Source: Ophioceras dolichostomum
Lineage: Eukaryota; Ascomycota; Sordariomycetes; Magnaporthales; Ophioceraceae
Length of the DNA stretch: 52,470 nucleotides
Direction of reading: 5' to 3'
Assembly (NCBI GenBank): GCA_003049485.1
Contig: PYST01000287.1
Coordinates: forward strand, 1-52,470
The notes under the pieces were generated by a model, which saw only the letters and a program-made list of their open reading frames with translations, was not told where the DNA came from and made no database searches. Position numbers and translations under genes: made by a program. How positions within the stretch are numbered: position 1 is the first letter of the stretch; every line of letters starts with the position of its first letter. This document shows positions 35,139-45,389 of the stretch, piece after piece.

Positions 35139-38100
35139 ATGGATCCGTGCAACAACATCGCGGAGGCCCTGATTCAGGACCTGAATGACCGCTCATCGGT
35201 CTTCGCTTCCAGAAACATGTCGGCTGGGGCTCCCACTCCTGCCCTGGCGGCGATTGACCTCGATCTCCGCTACAACGCGAGGGAGGGCCAGTCCTCAAAC
35301 AATTCTGCCAGGCCCCAGTCTTCGTCGTATGCTACTGGTATGTCTGCCGTGACTGCCATGACTGCCATGACTGCCATGACTGCTATGACTGCTACGACTG
35401 CCCTGGACGGCGCGCCTCCGCCTCACCAGCCGCCGCGTCGCACTGGCATGCTCAAGAGAGTTCGCGCCTGCCTCGATATGCGAGCTCTCGGAGAGGCGAG
35501 CTCGGCCAGCGAGCCCTCAACGTCGGTGGACTCCACGCCCAAGACGGAGCATCAAGACGACGAGCCATGGATCATGATTGGCCATCCGCTCCGTCAGAAC
35601 CCGGTGCGCCTAGCCGCTAGAGACGACATCTCAAACAACTTCTCGTCGTCAAATGCCCACACCCACGTGGACAACACCCTCGGCAATCGCGGCAACCAGG
35701 GCAATCACGGCGCCCACGCCGTTCACCACAGCCAGCTGCAGCATGATACTGGTGCCGAGAACACTCACGGCGCTCATGATGATGCCCATGAAACCTGGCT
35801 CATCATGGACGACCAGCGTCAGTCAGTGTCGGCTTCGAGCAACACCGGCCCTCTGTCGCCGGTTTTCGACATCCAGTCTGACAATCTTCATGACGTCCAG
35901 CAGGATCCCTCCTCTTCCCTTCCACTTCAGGGACAGGTCCATCACTGGGAGCAAGTGCAAGAGACCACGGCGCCCACGTCGGTGACGTCCGGCATTCAGG
36001 GGGAGGGAGCGTACGACTTCCTTCCAGAGACTCCCACCCTAGTCACGGATGATACGGATGAGGGCTTCGGCTTGCCGGATGACTCCGAGTCCGATGCCGA
36101 GTCCGATGCCGACTCAGGTTTTGCCCTCCCCCATGTCCCTCGCTCGCCCGGTGGTGGTTTGGGCCTTCATCAGAACCATCCCATTCACCATCCCGGCCGC
36201 CACCCGGACAGCGATTGGGACCAGTGGGACACTGAAGCGCCCGTGCCCTTGTCCTCGGCTGCCTCGCCGTTTATCTCGCCGTCTGGCCCGTCCCATCCTG
36301 TCTCGGAAGTTCCCTCTTTTGTCCTGGAGGGCCTTTCCGTGCCGAAGCGGCGTTCTTCGCTCCGCCATGCTGAGCACTTCGTGCCGGTTCAAGTCAATGT
36401 CCAGGCCGGTATCCAGCCCAGTGTCCAGCCCAATGTCCAGCCCGGCGTTCAGGCCGGTCCTCAAGTCGGCGGCCAGATTGACAACCACCAGTTCATGCCG
36501 CGCAGCAACAACAACAACGGTTCGACTGCTGGGCGTCCGTCTTCCTCACGGACTCCTTCACCTTGGCGGCCTCCCACTGCCTCAGCTGCACGAGCTGCAC
36601 CTTCTGCACCTTCTGCACGTGGCTTTGACCACCATGGCCACTGCGGCCACTGCGGCCACCACGGCCACCATCTCGGTGTGCACCGTTCCGACACTCCGGC
36701 CGTCGCACCGGGATTGTCGTTTCGCCATGTCCAATCGGTGCTAGAGGATGACACCCTCGACGGTGCGGAGAGCGGCATCCGCCACAGCATGCCGTTCGCC
36801 TCCCAGCGCCGCCCCCAGGTCCGCCCTCATCTTCCCTCCGCAGAGGTTCTGGCGCACATCGAGAGAGTGCTCGAGGCCGCGCGCGCGTGCACAGAGGACA
36901 CCTGGGCCGACTCGACGTTCCCCTACATCGGCGGGTCCACCAACGACCCGCCCCGCTGGCGCCTGCTCTCAGATAGTATCTTCGGGCTGCTGCGCGCCTA
37001 CGCGGACTCGTTCCCACGCATCCTTCTCAACTGCGCCTCGGTGCCGATCATGGAGGTTCGGGGCTACCCTGACCTCGAGCCGGCTGTGCCTATCAGCACC
37101 GCCGAGGCCCGCTGCGCCGAGGTGAGGGTTGCATTCGACGCGGCCGTCGCCGCCCGCTCTCGTGCCCGGAGCGGTGATGTCTCCCGGTTCCGACACATCG
37201 CGAGCATCTTGCGCTCTCGTCGGTTTACCAGCAAGGGTGGCAAGCATGGCAAGCATGGCAATGATCCTCCTTCGTCCTCTCCCTCTACTACCACGGGTAC
37301 CACCGGCCAGAGGGTCCTGCGACGCCGCCCTGGCTCTGTATCGACGGCCAAGCAAGCCGCCGGAGCAGTCTGCCAGACCTGCAACGGCACGGGCCGCATC
37401 CAGTCATCGGTCAACCCGGAGATCATCCGCCATGCCACATCCCCTGACGGCGACGCATTCACTGTGCTTAAGCACATCTTCCCAGGAGGGAGCGACCTGC
37501 TCTGCGACGCGTTGTATGCCAACATCGTCGCCCACAACCAGGTCTCCGCGCGGGTCCAGGCCATCGTGCCGGACCGGCCGGAGGAGGAGGCTGCCAACGC
37601 GGCCAACAACAACGGCCAGAACAACCACGACAACAACAACGACGGTATTGATGTCGGACCGCGCCGTGCCCTCTCACTGCAGCAGCGCAAGCAGGAGGCC
37701 TCCCTGCCCCGCCCGCGTCGCTGCCGCAGCCTCCCCACTGACGGCGGCGACGGCAACGGCAGCAGCAGCACCGAGGACGTGCGCAGCATCCCGTACAAGG
37801 CCGCGCAGCTCCTCGGTCTGCCGCAGACCTTCGCCACCGGCACTGCCACCGCGGCCCCCATCCGCCGCGTCGGGCCCGAGGATCTCGACCTAGTCGACAT
37901 CCCGCCAACCGCTGGTCCATCGCGCCGCGCCAGCGACGCCACCACCGCCGTCGGCTCATCCTCCTCCACCACCACTTCAGGCTCCAGCACCATCCGTCCG
38001 CCCAACGTCCTTAGTAACGCGCAGGTGCGAGCGCAGGTGCGGCAGATCCTGCAGAAGCTGCACCAGCAGCGACTGCTGCAGCTGAATCGTATCGACAACA

Positions 38101-38366
38101 GCAGCAACAACAACGGCAGCCCGTCGCCGGCCTCCCCCGCCGACCTCGTCAAGCTCCGCGACGACCTGGGCCGCTGCATCGTGTGCCTCATCAGCACCCT
38201 CCAGCTCACCACCGACACGTCCCTCCGGACGGAGCGCGAGCAGATCCTCGCCGCTTCCGGACCGCGGGGCGAGGTGGACCGCACGTTCATGCGCATCCTG
38301 TGCAGCCTTGTGGGCCACATCGAGTCCACCAGGGCTCAGATTGCTAGCGAGGAGAAGCGCAAGTAG
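35139..38366 (+). CDS. Large low-complexity orphan protein
   Basis: 1075-aa single-exon product; family not recognised. Most of it is predicted disordered (Ser/Thr/Gln/His/Asn runs). Visible elements: a MTA tripeptide repeat near residues 70-88, two tryptophan motifs in acidic context (DDEPWIMI near 145 and ETWLIMDD near 228), and a VQ-rich repeat near 415-445. A more ordered helical block follows at about 565-690 (LAHIERVLEAARACTEDTW, WRLLSDSIFGLLRAYADSFPRILL). A single CQTCNGTGRI, resembling one DnaJ-type zinc repeat, lies near 745-755. A conserved-looking C-terminal helix bundle (LRDDLGRCIVCLISTLQLT) ends the protein. The long pyrimidine-rich leader and unusual length suggest a regulated gene, but no function can be given. 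DDEPWIMI fits an Atg8-interacting motif (inference). Confidence 0.75.
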   Translation: MDPCNNIAEALIQDLNDRSSVFASRNMSAGAPTPALAAIDLDLRYNAREGQSSNNSARPQSSSYATGMSAVTAMTAMTAMTAMTATTALDGAPPPHQPPRRTGMLKRVRACLDMRALGEASSASEPSTSVDSTPKTEHQDDEPWIMIGHPLRQNPVRLAARDDISNNFSSSNAHTHVDNTLGNRGNQGNHGAHAVHHSQLQHDTGAENTHGAHDDAHETWLIMDDQRQSVSASSNTGPLSPVFDIQSDNLHDVQQDPSSSLPLQGQVHHWEQVQETTAPTSVTSGIQGEGAYDFLPETPTLVTDDTDEGFGLPDDSESDAESDADSGFALPHVPRSPGGGLGLHQNHPIHHPGRHPDSDWDQWDTEAPVPLSSAASPFISPSGPSHPVSEVPSFVLEGLSVPKRRSSLRHAEHFVPVQVNVQAGIQPSVQPNVQPGVQAGPQVGGQIDNHQFMPRSNNNNGSTAGRPSSSRTPSPWRPPTASAARAAPSAPSARGFDHHGHCGHCGHHGHHLGVHRSDTPAVAPGLSFRHVQSVLEDDTLDGAESGIRHSMPFASQRRPQVRPHLPSAEVLAHIERVLEAARACTEDTWADSTFPYIGGSTNDPPRWRLLSDSIFGLLRAYADSFPRILLNCASVPIMEVRGYPDLEPAVPISTAEARCAEVRVAFDAAVAARSRARSGDVSRFRHIASILRSRRFTSKGGKHGKHGNDPPSSSPSTTTGTTGQRVLRRRPGSVSTAKQAAGAVCQTCNGTGRIQSSVNPEIIRHATSPDGDAFTVLKHIFPGGSDLLCDALYANIVAHNQVSARVQAIVPDRPEEEAANAANNNGQNNHDNNNDGIDVGPRRALSLQQRKQEASLPRPRRCRSLPTDGGDGNGSSSTEDVRSIPYKAAQLLGLPQTFATGTATAAPIRRVGPEDLDLVDIPPTAGPSRRASDATTAVGSSSSTTTSGSSTIRPPNVLSNAQVRAQVRQILQKLHQQRLLQLNRIDNSSNNNGSPSPASPADLVKLRDDLGRCIVCLISTLQLTTDTSLRTEREQILAASGPRGEVDRTFMRILCSLVGHIESTRAQIASEEKRK
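35349..35403. repeat. 9-bp coding tandem repeat (Met-Thr-Ala)
   Basis: About six units of ATGACTGCC, some with one or two changes, at the 5' end of the large orphan gene. Confidence 0.85.
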
Positions 38367-40460
38367 GACGACGGTAGGAGGGGACCAGGTCCACAGAGGT
38401 GCCTGGCCTCTTGGCATGTTTGTCTACTACCGGCCGTGCCGCCCACCTGCATCATCACAAGGTGGATGGACATCACTTGGCTGGGCAGGTAGCTGTCTCT
38501 TTCTGCTCCTTTCTCTCATTCTATTGGCTTCTCTCGCGATGGTTTTCTTTTTCCTTTTCTTTCCTCTCATGTTTCCTTTCTCCTTATTCCCTTTTCAAAA
38601 AGCTTTCCCAATGGATGGATCCGTTTCATATTCTTTGCTACCAGTTCTTTCTTTCCAGCTTTTGGCCTGTATTGTATGAGTATTTACTTTCTACCTTGGC
38701 TCTTTCCGTTATGTCTTGTTTCCGAGCACCAGATTGAGCTTGACGCCAGCTGCGAATCCGTCGCGTTATACCTGGTACTCTCTGGTTGCTCCGTCTCCTA
38801 CCTTGCCTGTCTGCTTGTTTGTGTGTCTCTCTCTACTACGCCCCTGTGAAGTTGTCACTCCGCTCTATTTCCATGTGTTAAGTCTTTCCTTTTCACTGTT
38901 TTTCTCTATCTCTCCACTGGCTGTATTTCTTCTGTTGCTGTGCCCAGAGACTTGACACCAGCTGCAATGGGCTCTTGGTATTCTCTGGTGTGCTCTAGTA
39001 CCTCTTATCTTGAACCTGTCTGCCTGTCTGCCGACTATCTATCTGTCGTTGGCTCTATCCTTTCCACTTCGCTTGCAGTAATTTCCTTTCTCCTGTGTCT
39101 GTGCCCAGATGAACTTGACACCAGCTGCGCTGCGTCCGCTCTCGCACTCTCTGGTGCTTTCTTCCTTGCTTAACACTAATACTTACCTAGGTAGCTCTCT
39201 GAGTTTCCGCTGTCTCTCCTTTTTCTGTTTCCTTTTTTATGTCTGGTCTTTTGAGCTTGATAACTTCGATTCTCCCCCACCCCCATTTGCGGTGCAATTA
39301 CTTTTTCAGTCTTGTTTTTTTCCTCATCAAAATGTCAAGTATCGCCTAGTTAGGCACCTAGTCAACTGGAATTTATCTGCTATGCCTTCCCGCAATTATT
39401 TGCCAATCTGATTTCAAGATCACAAAAACTGGGGGAGAAATCAAGTACTCCCATAAAAATCCACCTCCTAAGCCGGGCTTTCTGCTGACTTCCTCCTTCA
39501 CAGGCAGTTGGACGAGGCCAGCACCACGGCCACACACGCCACCGGCGCCCGCCCTCCCCCCTCCCTCCCCAGCCAAAAAAAAGACGAGGGAAAAGAAGAC
39601 AGCATGGTATTGGAATCAGTCGCAGAAAAGTAGACCAAACCAGCATCTCGGGCATTCTAGGCCCTATTCCCCCCTACGTCTGCGTCTCATCCATAACCAC
39701 GATCTACATTTTCCTTTCCCAGACATCTGTCGTTTCCAAAGACGTCGTGCTATGTGCTCGTCAGTCTTATCGGGTCGCTTGGGCACGGATTCCAAAAGAA
39801 TCCCGATCCGTCCTGAGCGTCGACAGCTCTGGCCGTCCTCCCCGGAGAACACCGTAACGTAACGACTTCCCACGTTCGGGACCCCCAGAGGTCGCCGTTC
39901 CGAGAAAACTCACTCGATCGAGGGAGGGCGTCGCTGGCCTTTCTCTGTGGCTGTGTTTTCTTCTTTGATGCGGAGACGTCCCTGATCTTGCCACCTGCAG
40001 GACGCCGAGGTATGCACTCAGGGCCGAGAAGTGCCCCTGAATCACAGCCAGCCATGTGGCGAGCTCCGTCTGGATCATGCCCGTCCTCTAGCGCTTCCAT
40101 GCCGTTTCTTGTATGGAGCTGGGGATGTTGCTTCTTGTATGGGGCTTGGGATTGCAGTAGTCTTAGTGGTAGATAATTATTTATTTATCGGCCTTGAATC
40201 CGAGGATTGAAGAGTGTTGGGGGCTTGATCAACTGGATCGACCTAAGTGGTAGGTAGGTAGGTGCCTATAGTGAGAATGTCCTCAGCTTGGATCTTGGCG
40301 AGGGGTTGACATTATCCGACATGCAAGAAAACATGGACGGTGAATATTTGCTGGTTGCCCTTTATTTTCTACCAAAGTGCTTACGGATGAAATAGCATGG
40401 TTACATGCGGGAAGTTGCAGGAAGGTTTGGCGACCGTGGCGACCATCATCCTGCCCGTAC
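38367..40460. other. Convergent intergenic region with 3' repeat copies
   Basis: Between the orphan gene and a convergent membrane-protein gene. The first 1 kb is T/C-rich and carries three diverged direct-repeat copies (38730-39180). An AGGT array lies at about 40249-40266. No coding region supported. Confidence 0.5.
38730..39180. repeat. Three-copy diverged direct repeat
   Basis: The core CTTGAC(A/G)CCAGCTGC occurs at 38739, 38951 and 39114, each followed 25-40 bases later by ACTCTCTGGT or ATTCTCTGGT. Copies 2 and 3 are also preceded by CTGTGCCCAGA. The repeat probably lies in the 3' UTR of the upstream gene. Confidence 0.75.
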
Positions 40461-41954
40461 CTACTCATTCCAGCTGTTTCCTCCCGTCTTATTGGCGCCG
40501 TTAGCCGTAGCGGTCGTGCCATTGTTGCGCCGGGCAACACCAGTCACAGCAGCCGGGGCATTCTCATCGGCGTAGCCGTCCCCCGGTTTCCCAACTCTCT
40601 GCCCTTCCGTCACCGTGAGGGCGTGGTGCTGCGTCGCGGGCAGCGGGTCCGAATGCGTCCGGCGGCCGTCTCTATTCTCCTCTGGCGGCGTCGGGGCGAG
40701 GATCGGTGCTGCGAGGCGGCCGTTGACCAACAGGCCCTTCGCGTGCGCGTTGCTGAGGGCGAGCAGCCCCGCGCTGATGAGCAGGAGGCTCATCATGACG
40801 ATGGAGCCCGCCTGTGTCTGGTTGCCGCTGAAGGCGGCGACGAGGTACACGAGCAGCTTGGCGGCGGCCTCGAGGTAGCCCTCGACGTGGGTCTTGGCTC
40901 GCATCCACGCGTCGACCGTCACGGCCTGCAGGTCCGCCACCGTGCCTCGCAGGCGGACGCTGCGGCCGCCGGGCAGGGTGATGAGGAGCGAGGTCTGGCG
41001 GTCTGGAGGTTCAGGCACTTCGGGCACGGCCGATGATCCGCTGCTGGACAGGCTCGAGGGTGCCGGCAGCGGCGGTGCCGGCGGCGAATCTGTATGCTTG
41101 GCTCGCTGCTTGATCACCCAGATGTTCAAGATTCTCGACAGCATCATGGCGCACAGGAACCCCAGTCCCCACCCTGCAGGCAACTGTTAGTCAGCATTGG
41201 ATCCGTCCTAGCAGCTGCCCGATCGACGAGTGAGCAAGAAGAGGATGGGGTGGCCTAGACAAGACGTACAATCTTGGAGCAACACCATCAACACAAGGGC
41301 GGCCACCGTGAAAACCGGGGTGATCAGATAGAGCAGGTGCGACACCCAGCCCAAGCTATGAGTGTAGTCGCCAACCCAGACGGCGGAAGGCCAGACTCCG
41401 GCGCTTAGAGGATCGGACGCTGCTCTCCGCCGCCTCCCGGGCGACGACGACGACGACGTCCTCAACGGCAGCGCGCCGACATCGACGGTGACGATCTCGC
41501 TCGGGCGGGCGATGCGCTGGATGAACTGCACCGTCGCCGTGTTGTTGACGGCTCGCGTCACCCTGTGTCCTCCATCCGGCTGCTCCTCGACGGCTGTAAT
41601 AACACCACCGCCCACGCCGCCAATCTTGCGGGCCAGTTCATCCGCGGCCTGTTGGTAGTGCAGCCCGGGCACCAGGAGCAGCACGTCGAGCCACGACGAG
41701 CCGCCCGTGAGCGCCGTGCGCTGCGCGACCGTCGACAGATCCGCTAGGGCGAGCAGGCCGCCTGCCGAGAGCGAGACGTTGGGGATGGGGGTTCGCGACC
41801 AGTTCGGGAAGCCTTTTAGCAGGCCTTCTCTTGTAGACGCCTAATGACGGAATACTAGTAGTGTGAGTACTAAGTAGCTGGGTACAAAGGGGGAAAAACA
41901 AGCTCGCTAAAATTGCAAGATAGGATGGGTGTGGCAAAGGCTACACACCTCCAT
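40461..41954 (-). CDS. Fungal integral membrane protein, function unknown
   Basis: 429-aa product. Exons 41954-41949 (only ATG GAG), 41840-41270 and 41173-40461 join in frame; introns are GTGTGT...CATTAG and GTACGT...CTGCAG. The mature N-terminus reads MEASTREGLLKGFPNWSRT, after which come LSAGGLLALADLSTVAQRT and SSWLDVLLLVPGLHYQQAA. Hydrophobic segments: LLYLITPVFTVAALVLMVLL, WWGLGFLCAMMLSRILNIWV and two near IVMMSLLLISAGLLAL; the C-terminal 90 residues are polar and disordered. No catalytic motif seen. The two-codon first exon was chosen because the frame is closed by a stop just upstream and the ATG has a canonical donor directly after it. It shares an upstream region with the divergent Mgr3-like gene. 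Confidence 0.8.
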
Positions 41955-42853
41955 GACGAAGCGGCCGCCGAGCCGGCTCCTGGATCCGGCCTCCTATCTG
42001 TGGTCAACTGAGTTTAGCTCCCGAGGTACTGGCGCGGAGCTACAGCATCTAGGCCAGTCGGCGAGTTTCCGGCACCACACCAACAGCGCAACCCGCTCTA
42101 GTGGGGATGTGATCTTTAAGTGTAATCCAACGCCTCGATTCTCCACAATGATAGCACGAAGAGGAAAACGAGATACAAACAAGTGTCAGTTCCTGGGAGG
42201 GCGATTTTTCGACGGTAACCAGAGAATGAGGCTTGGAGGAAGAAAAGAGGTAACGATAGGTAGGTAGGTAGGTACCTAGGTAGGTAGGTTTCAACATGAC
42301 AAGACGCAAGGCAGAACAGGTCAGTGACGTTCATTTCAGAGACAACTCCCCATTGGCCAGCGGGCTGTGGGGGGTTGTTTGAGGACGGCTTCGCCTTTTC
42401 TCTGTGCCAACAACGCCAGACTTATAGGGGGCCAAAAAAAAGGTCGGCAGCGCATTCACGCTCCAGGAAATGGAGCACAGACGTCCCGCTGCCGCCGCAA
42501 AGGGGTTCACCCAAGAGAGCTCAGAGGAGAGGGCTGCAATAACTACCCGGATAGTCCCCCCCGACAGCTATTTCCCCATTGAGCGCACGGACGATCTGTC
42601 TGACCCCCGCCTGTCACGTGGCTGTGAGCTTCACCGAAAATTCAACAGCGAAAAATAGGAGAGCTACTGTGGAGAAGTGGAATTGTCCAGGATAACGGTT
42701 CGGCTTTGACGGCATGCCTATTATACACAATGAATCTCCTCAGCTAATGGGTACATAATTCACACTCATCTCTCCTCTCTAGTAGTACCAGGCAAACCCG
42801 CCCCAATCCACGCCGCGTCTCAAGGTCTCAAAGTCTCAGGGTCTCAAGCAAAG
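41955..42853. other. Divergent intergenic (shared promoter) region
   Basis: 899 bases between two divergent genes. Contains a palindromic AGGT/ACCT array at 42257-42290 and a repeated CTCAAGGTCTCAAAGTCTCAGG element just upstream of the 42854 start codon. No coding region supported. Confidence 0.6.
42257..42290. repeat. AGGT microsatellite with TACCTAGGTA core
   Basis: Four AGGT units, then ACCT, then three more AGGT units; the centre GGTACCTAGGTA is partly palindromic. Confidence 0.85.
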
Positions 42854-44800
42854 ATGCCTCGGCCACGGGTTACAGTCCGGCGGCTCCTCCGCCATCGGAC
42901 GACCCAGGCCTCTTTCTCTCGCACCACACCCGCCAACACATACTCCGGCGGAGGCCGACCACAGCTGCCGTTCCTCTCACCCCCGCCGCCGCGACAGCAG
43001 TTCCGCTACCTGACGACCGAGCGCAAGCGCTGGCTGAAGCAGGAGGCCATCGACACGGCGCGGTACTCGGCCATCTTCATCGGCATGAGCATGTGCTTCT
43101 GGGTGGCCGTCTTCGCCCTGCGCGAGGAGTCCCGCGAGCGCGACTACCCGACGCCGCCCGAGTGGCGCTTCTTCACGCGCGTGCACCTCCGCAACGCCCT
43201 GGTCTCGCGCGACCGCACCGACGTCCCCGAGATCGACCACGTCGGCGTCTTCCAGGACCTGCGCCGCGCGATCTACCGCCTCGAAGCCGAGAAGGGCGCC
43301 GGCGGCGTCGCCCTCGTGCCGGGGCTGCCGCAGGGCGAGGGCCACCCGTCGGGAGCCCGAGACGTCGGCGGGATGAGCGAGGAGTGGCGGAGGGGCTACT
43401 TCCAGGCGCTGCTCACGCTCGCGAAGGAGGCCGAGCTCATCGAGGGCCACATGGTCGACCGGACGCGCCACCTGGTCTTCCCGCCCGAGATGGTCGTCGG
43501 CCCGTCGAACCCTCGCCCCCGCCCGATCCCGCGGCACATCAAGGGCGCCCCCCGCGAGGAGAACTGCGAGCTCGCTTTCATCGAGCAGCCGGACTACTGC
43601 TACCAGAAGCTGCTGGGCACGAAGGGCCTGACGAGGCGGCAGCGCATGGACGCCGCGCTGGCATACGCGTCGTGGATGGAACACAAGAGCTTCGGCGGCC
43701 CCGCGGCCGTCATGTACGAGGACGCCGTGCGCCTTGCGCTCGGGGATGACGAGGCCGCCACGACCTTCGCACGACAAGACGCCGCCGTGCAAGAGCAACA
43801 AGAGCAGCAGAGTCGTCGGGAGAAGAATAACAGAAGCAGCAACAACAACATCCTCGCCACCACCAAGGCGTTAGACCGCAAGTCCATGACCCTCAGCGAC
43901 GGCGCCGGCCCACCCTCCGCAAACCTCCTCGCCGCCCTCACCGCCTACGCGACATTCCGCGCCCGCCAAGGCGACGTCGCCTCCGCGCTGCCCATCATGA
44001 TCTCGATCCTCAAAGCCCGGCGCACCCTCCCCGATCCCTCCTCCTCTTCATCCACCTTCTCGGCGTCATCGTCATCATCATCGCCTTCACGTCTCAGCCC
44101 CGCTACTGCCGAAAAACGCTCCGCCGACCACCGCATGCTCGCCGAGCGCATAACCGACACGCTCATCTCCTGGTTCTCACCCCCTCCCTACCCGCCGCCC
44201 CCTCCCTCGGGCGACGAGCCGCCGGCCCGCGACGCGCGCGAGAGGTGCGAGGAGGCGGCGCTGCACATGCACATCGGTGAGATCATGTATGCTGCTTCTG
44301 CTTCTTCTTCTTCTTCTTCTTCTTCCAGTAGTAGCAGCAGCGGAAACAGCAACAGCAGCAGAGATAGAGACTCCGCGCTGGAGTGGACGCGCGAGGCGGT
44401 CGACATCGCGGAGGACCAGCTCCACGTCCTGGAGAACCTGCGGTCCGTGAACAAGAAGAAGAGAGCGAATAACTCGTGGACGGCCGAGAACGACGAGCGC
44501 GAGGCCAGGACGAGGTGTCGCGAGTGCCTCGAGTCCGCGCTGGGGAACTGGGCCGCCATGGTCGCGGGGTTGGCGAGCGAGGAGGAGAGGAGGAGGAGGA
44601 AGAACGAAGGAGAGAAGGATCCTTCGACGAAAGGGGGGTGGTTCGGGCTCGGCCTGTGGGGTTCGGGAGAGTCGCGGGATGTGCCGGGCAGGTGGGCGGC
44701 GGAGGGCAGGGTCGTGGAGGAGAGGAGGAGGAGGGCGAAGGCTTTGCTGGAGGAGCCTGATATTCCGGTCACAGGGTTTGGGTCATTATTTAGGGCGTAG
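42854..44800 (+). CDS. Mitochondrial inner-membrane TPR protein, Mgr3-like
   Basis: 648-aa single-exon product. The Arg/Ser-rich N-terminus (MPRPRVTVRRLLRH) is a mitochondrial targeting sequence. TTERKRWLKQEAIDTARYS precedes one transmembrane helix (IFIGMSMCFWVAVFAL), then a PTPPEWRFFTRVHLR segment typical of filamentous-fungal relatives of yeast Mgr3. Helical TPR-like repeats follow (YFQALLTLAKEAELIEGH, ALAYASWMEH, ALTAYATFRARQGDVASAL). In yeast Mgr3 works with Mgr1 as a substrate adaptor of the i-AAA protease. Ser-rich low-complexity inserts, one coded by a TTC/TCT array at 44300-44330, interrupt the repeats. Similar proteins are often mislabelled as MFS maltose permease; no multi-helix transporter fold is present here. 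The Mgr3 assignment is by overall architecture. Confidence 0.8.
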   Translation: MPRPRVTVRRLLRHRTTQASFSRTTPANTYSGGGRPQLPFLSPPPPRQQFRYLTTERKRWLKQEAIDTARYSAIFIGMSMCFWVAVFALREESRERDYPTPPEWRFFTRVHLRNALVSRDRTDVPEIDHVGVFQDLRRAIYRLEAEKGAGGVALVPGLPQGEGHPSGARDVGGMSEEWRRGYFQALLTLAKEAELIEGHMVDRTRHLVFPPEMVVGPSNPRPRPIPRHIKGAPREENCELAFIEQPDYCYQKLLGTKGLTRRQRMDAALAYASWMEHKSFGGPAAVMYEDAVRLALGDDEAATTFARQDAAVQEQQEQQSRREKNNRSSNNNILATTKALDRKSMTLSDGAGPPSANLLAALTAYATFRARQGDVASALPIMISILKARRTLPDPSSSSSTFSASSSSSSPSRLSPATAEKRSADHRMLAERITDTLISWFSPPPYPPPPPSGDEPPARDARERCEEAALHMHIGEIMYAASASSSSSSSSSSSSSGNSNSSRDRDSALEWTREAVDIAEDQLHVLENLRSVNKKKRANNSWTAENDEREARTRCRECLESALGNWAAMVAGLASEEERRRRKNEGEKDPSTKGGWFGLGLWGSGESRDVPGRWAAEGRVVEERRRRAKALLEEPDIPVTGFGSLFRA

Positions 44801-45389
44801 GAGGAGGTGGTGTAGGTTATTGTGTAGTTATTGTATTAGATGTTCCGTCGGGCAATTTCCTGGAATTTGGAAAGTTTAGTCGCCTACCTAATCACTGGAA
44901 ACCGAAGTAGTTGTCTACCTAGGTAGACTGGAGAGTCAAGAGGAGGGAGACAAAGCATCACCTCTTATGCACGATAGGAAGATATTCAGGCGAAACATCC
45001 TACAGCATCTCCTGAACTTCTATCCGCTTTGATCTCAAAGATGTTCGGATTTACCATTAAGTAGTGACGGAATTGACTAAGGTACCTGACCCATTAAGCT
45101 ATGGAAGGAATCAATGCAAAGGGAACAGCCAAAGATCATAGTGTTCTCCAGCCCTAGCCAAGTTGGCAGTGATGGCCACGTCTTGCGCCGCCACGCAAAA
45201 AGACAAAAAGACCCAGAGCCACCAGGCCGTCTCTACCCGGAGACGTTATGCATCTCACCCCACACATTGCAGCCCCCATTAGCGCCAATAATCGCATTTC
45301 ATCAGCCCAATCCATTCCTTACCTCGGTCGCGCGACCAGAGCTCTATTCTCAAATCCCCACCAGCCTCACATCAGAGGTGCTCCATACC
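44801..45389. other. Convergent intergenic spacer
   Basis: 589 bases between convergent genes. Contains the perfect 16-base palindrome GTCTACCTAGGTAGAC at 44913-44928. No coding region supported. Confidence 0.6.
44913..44928. repeat. Perfect 16-bp palindrome with CCTAGG centre
   Basis: GTCTACCTAGGTAGAC reads the same on both strands. It is the cleanest example of the TACCTAGGTA element dispersed in this window. Confidence 0.9.
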
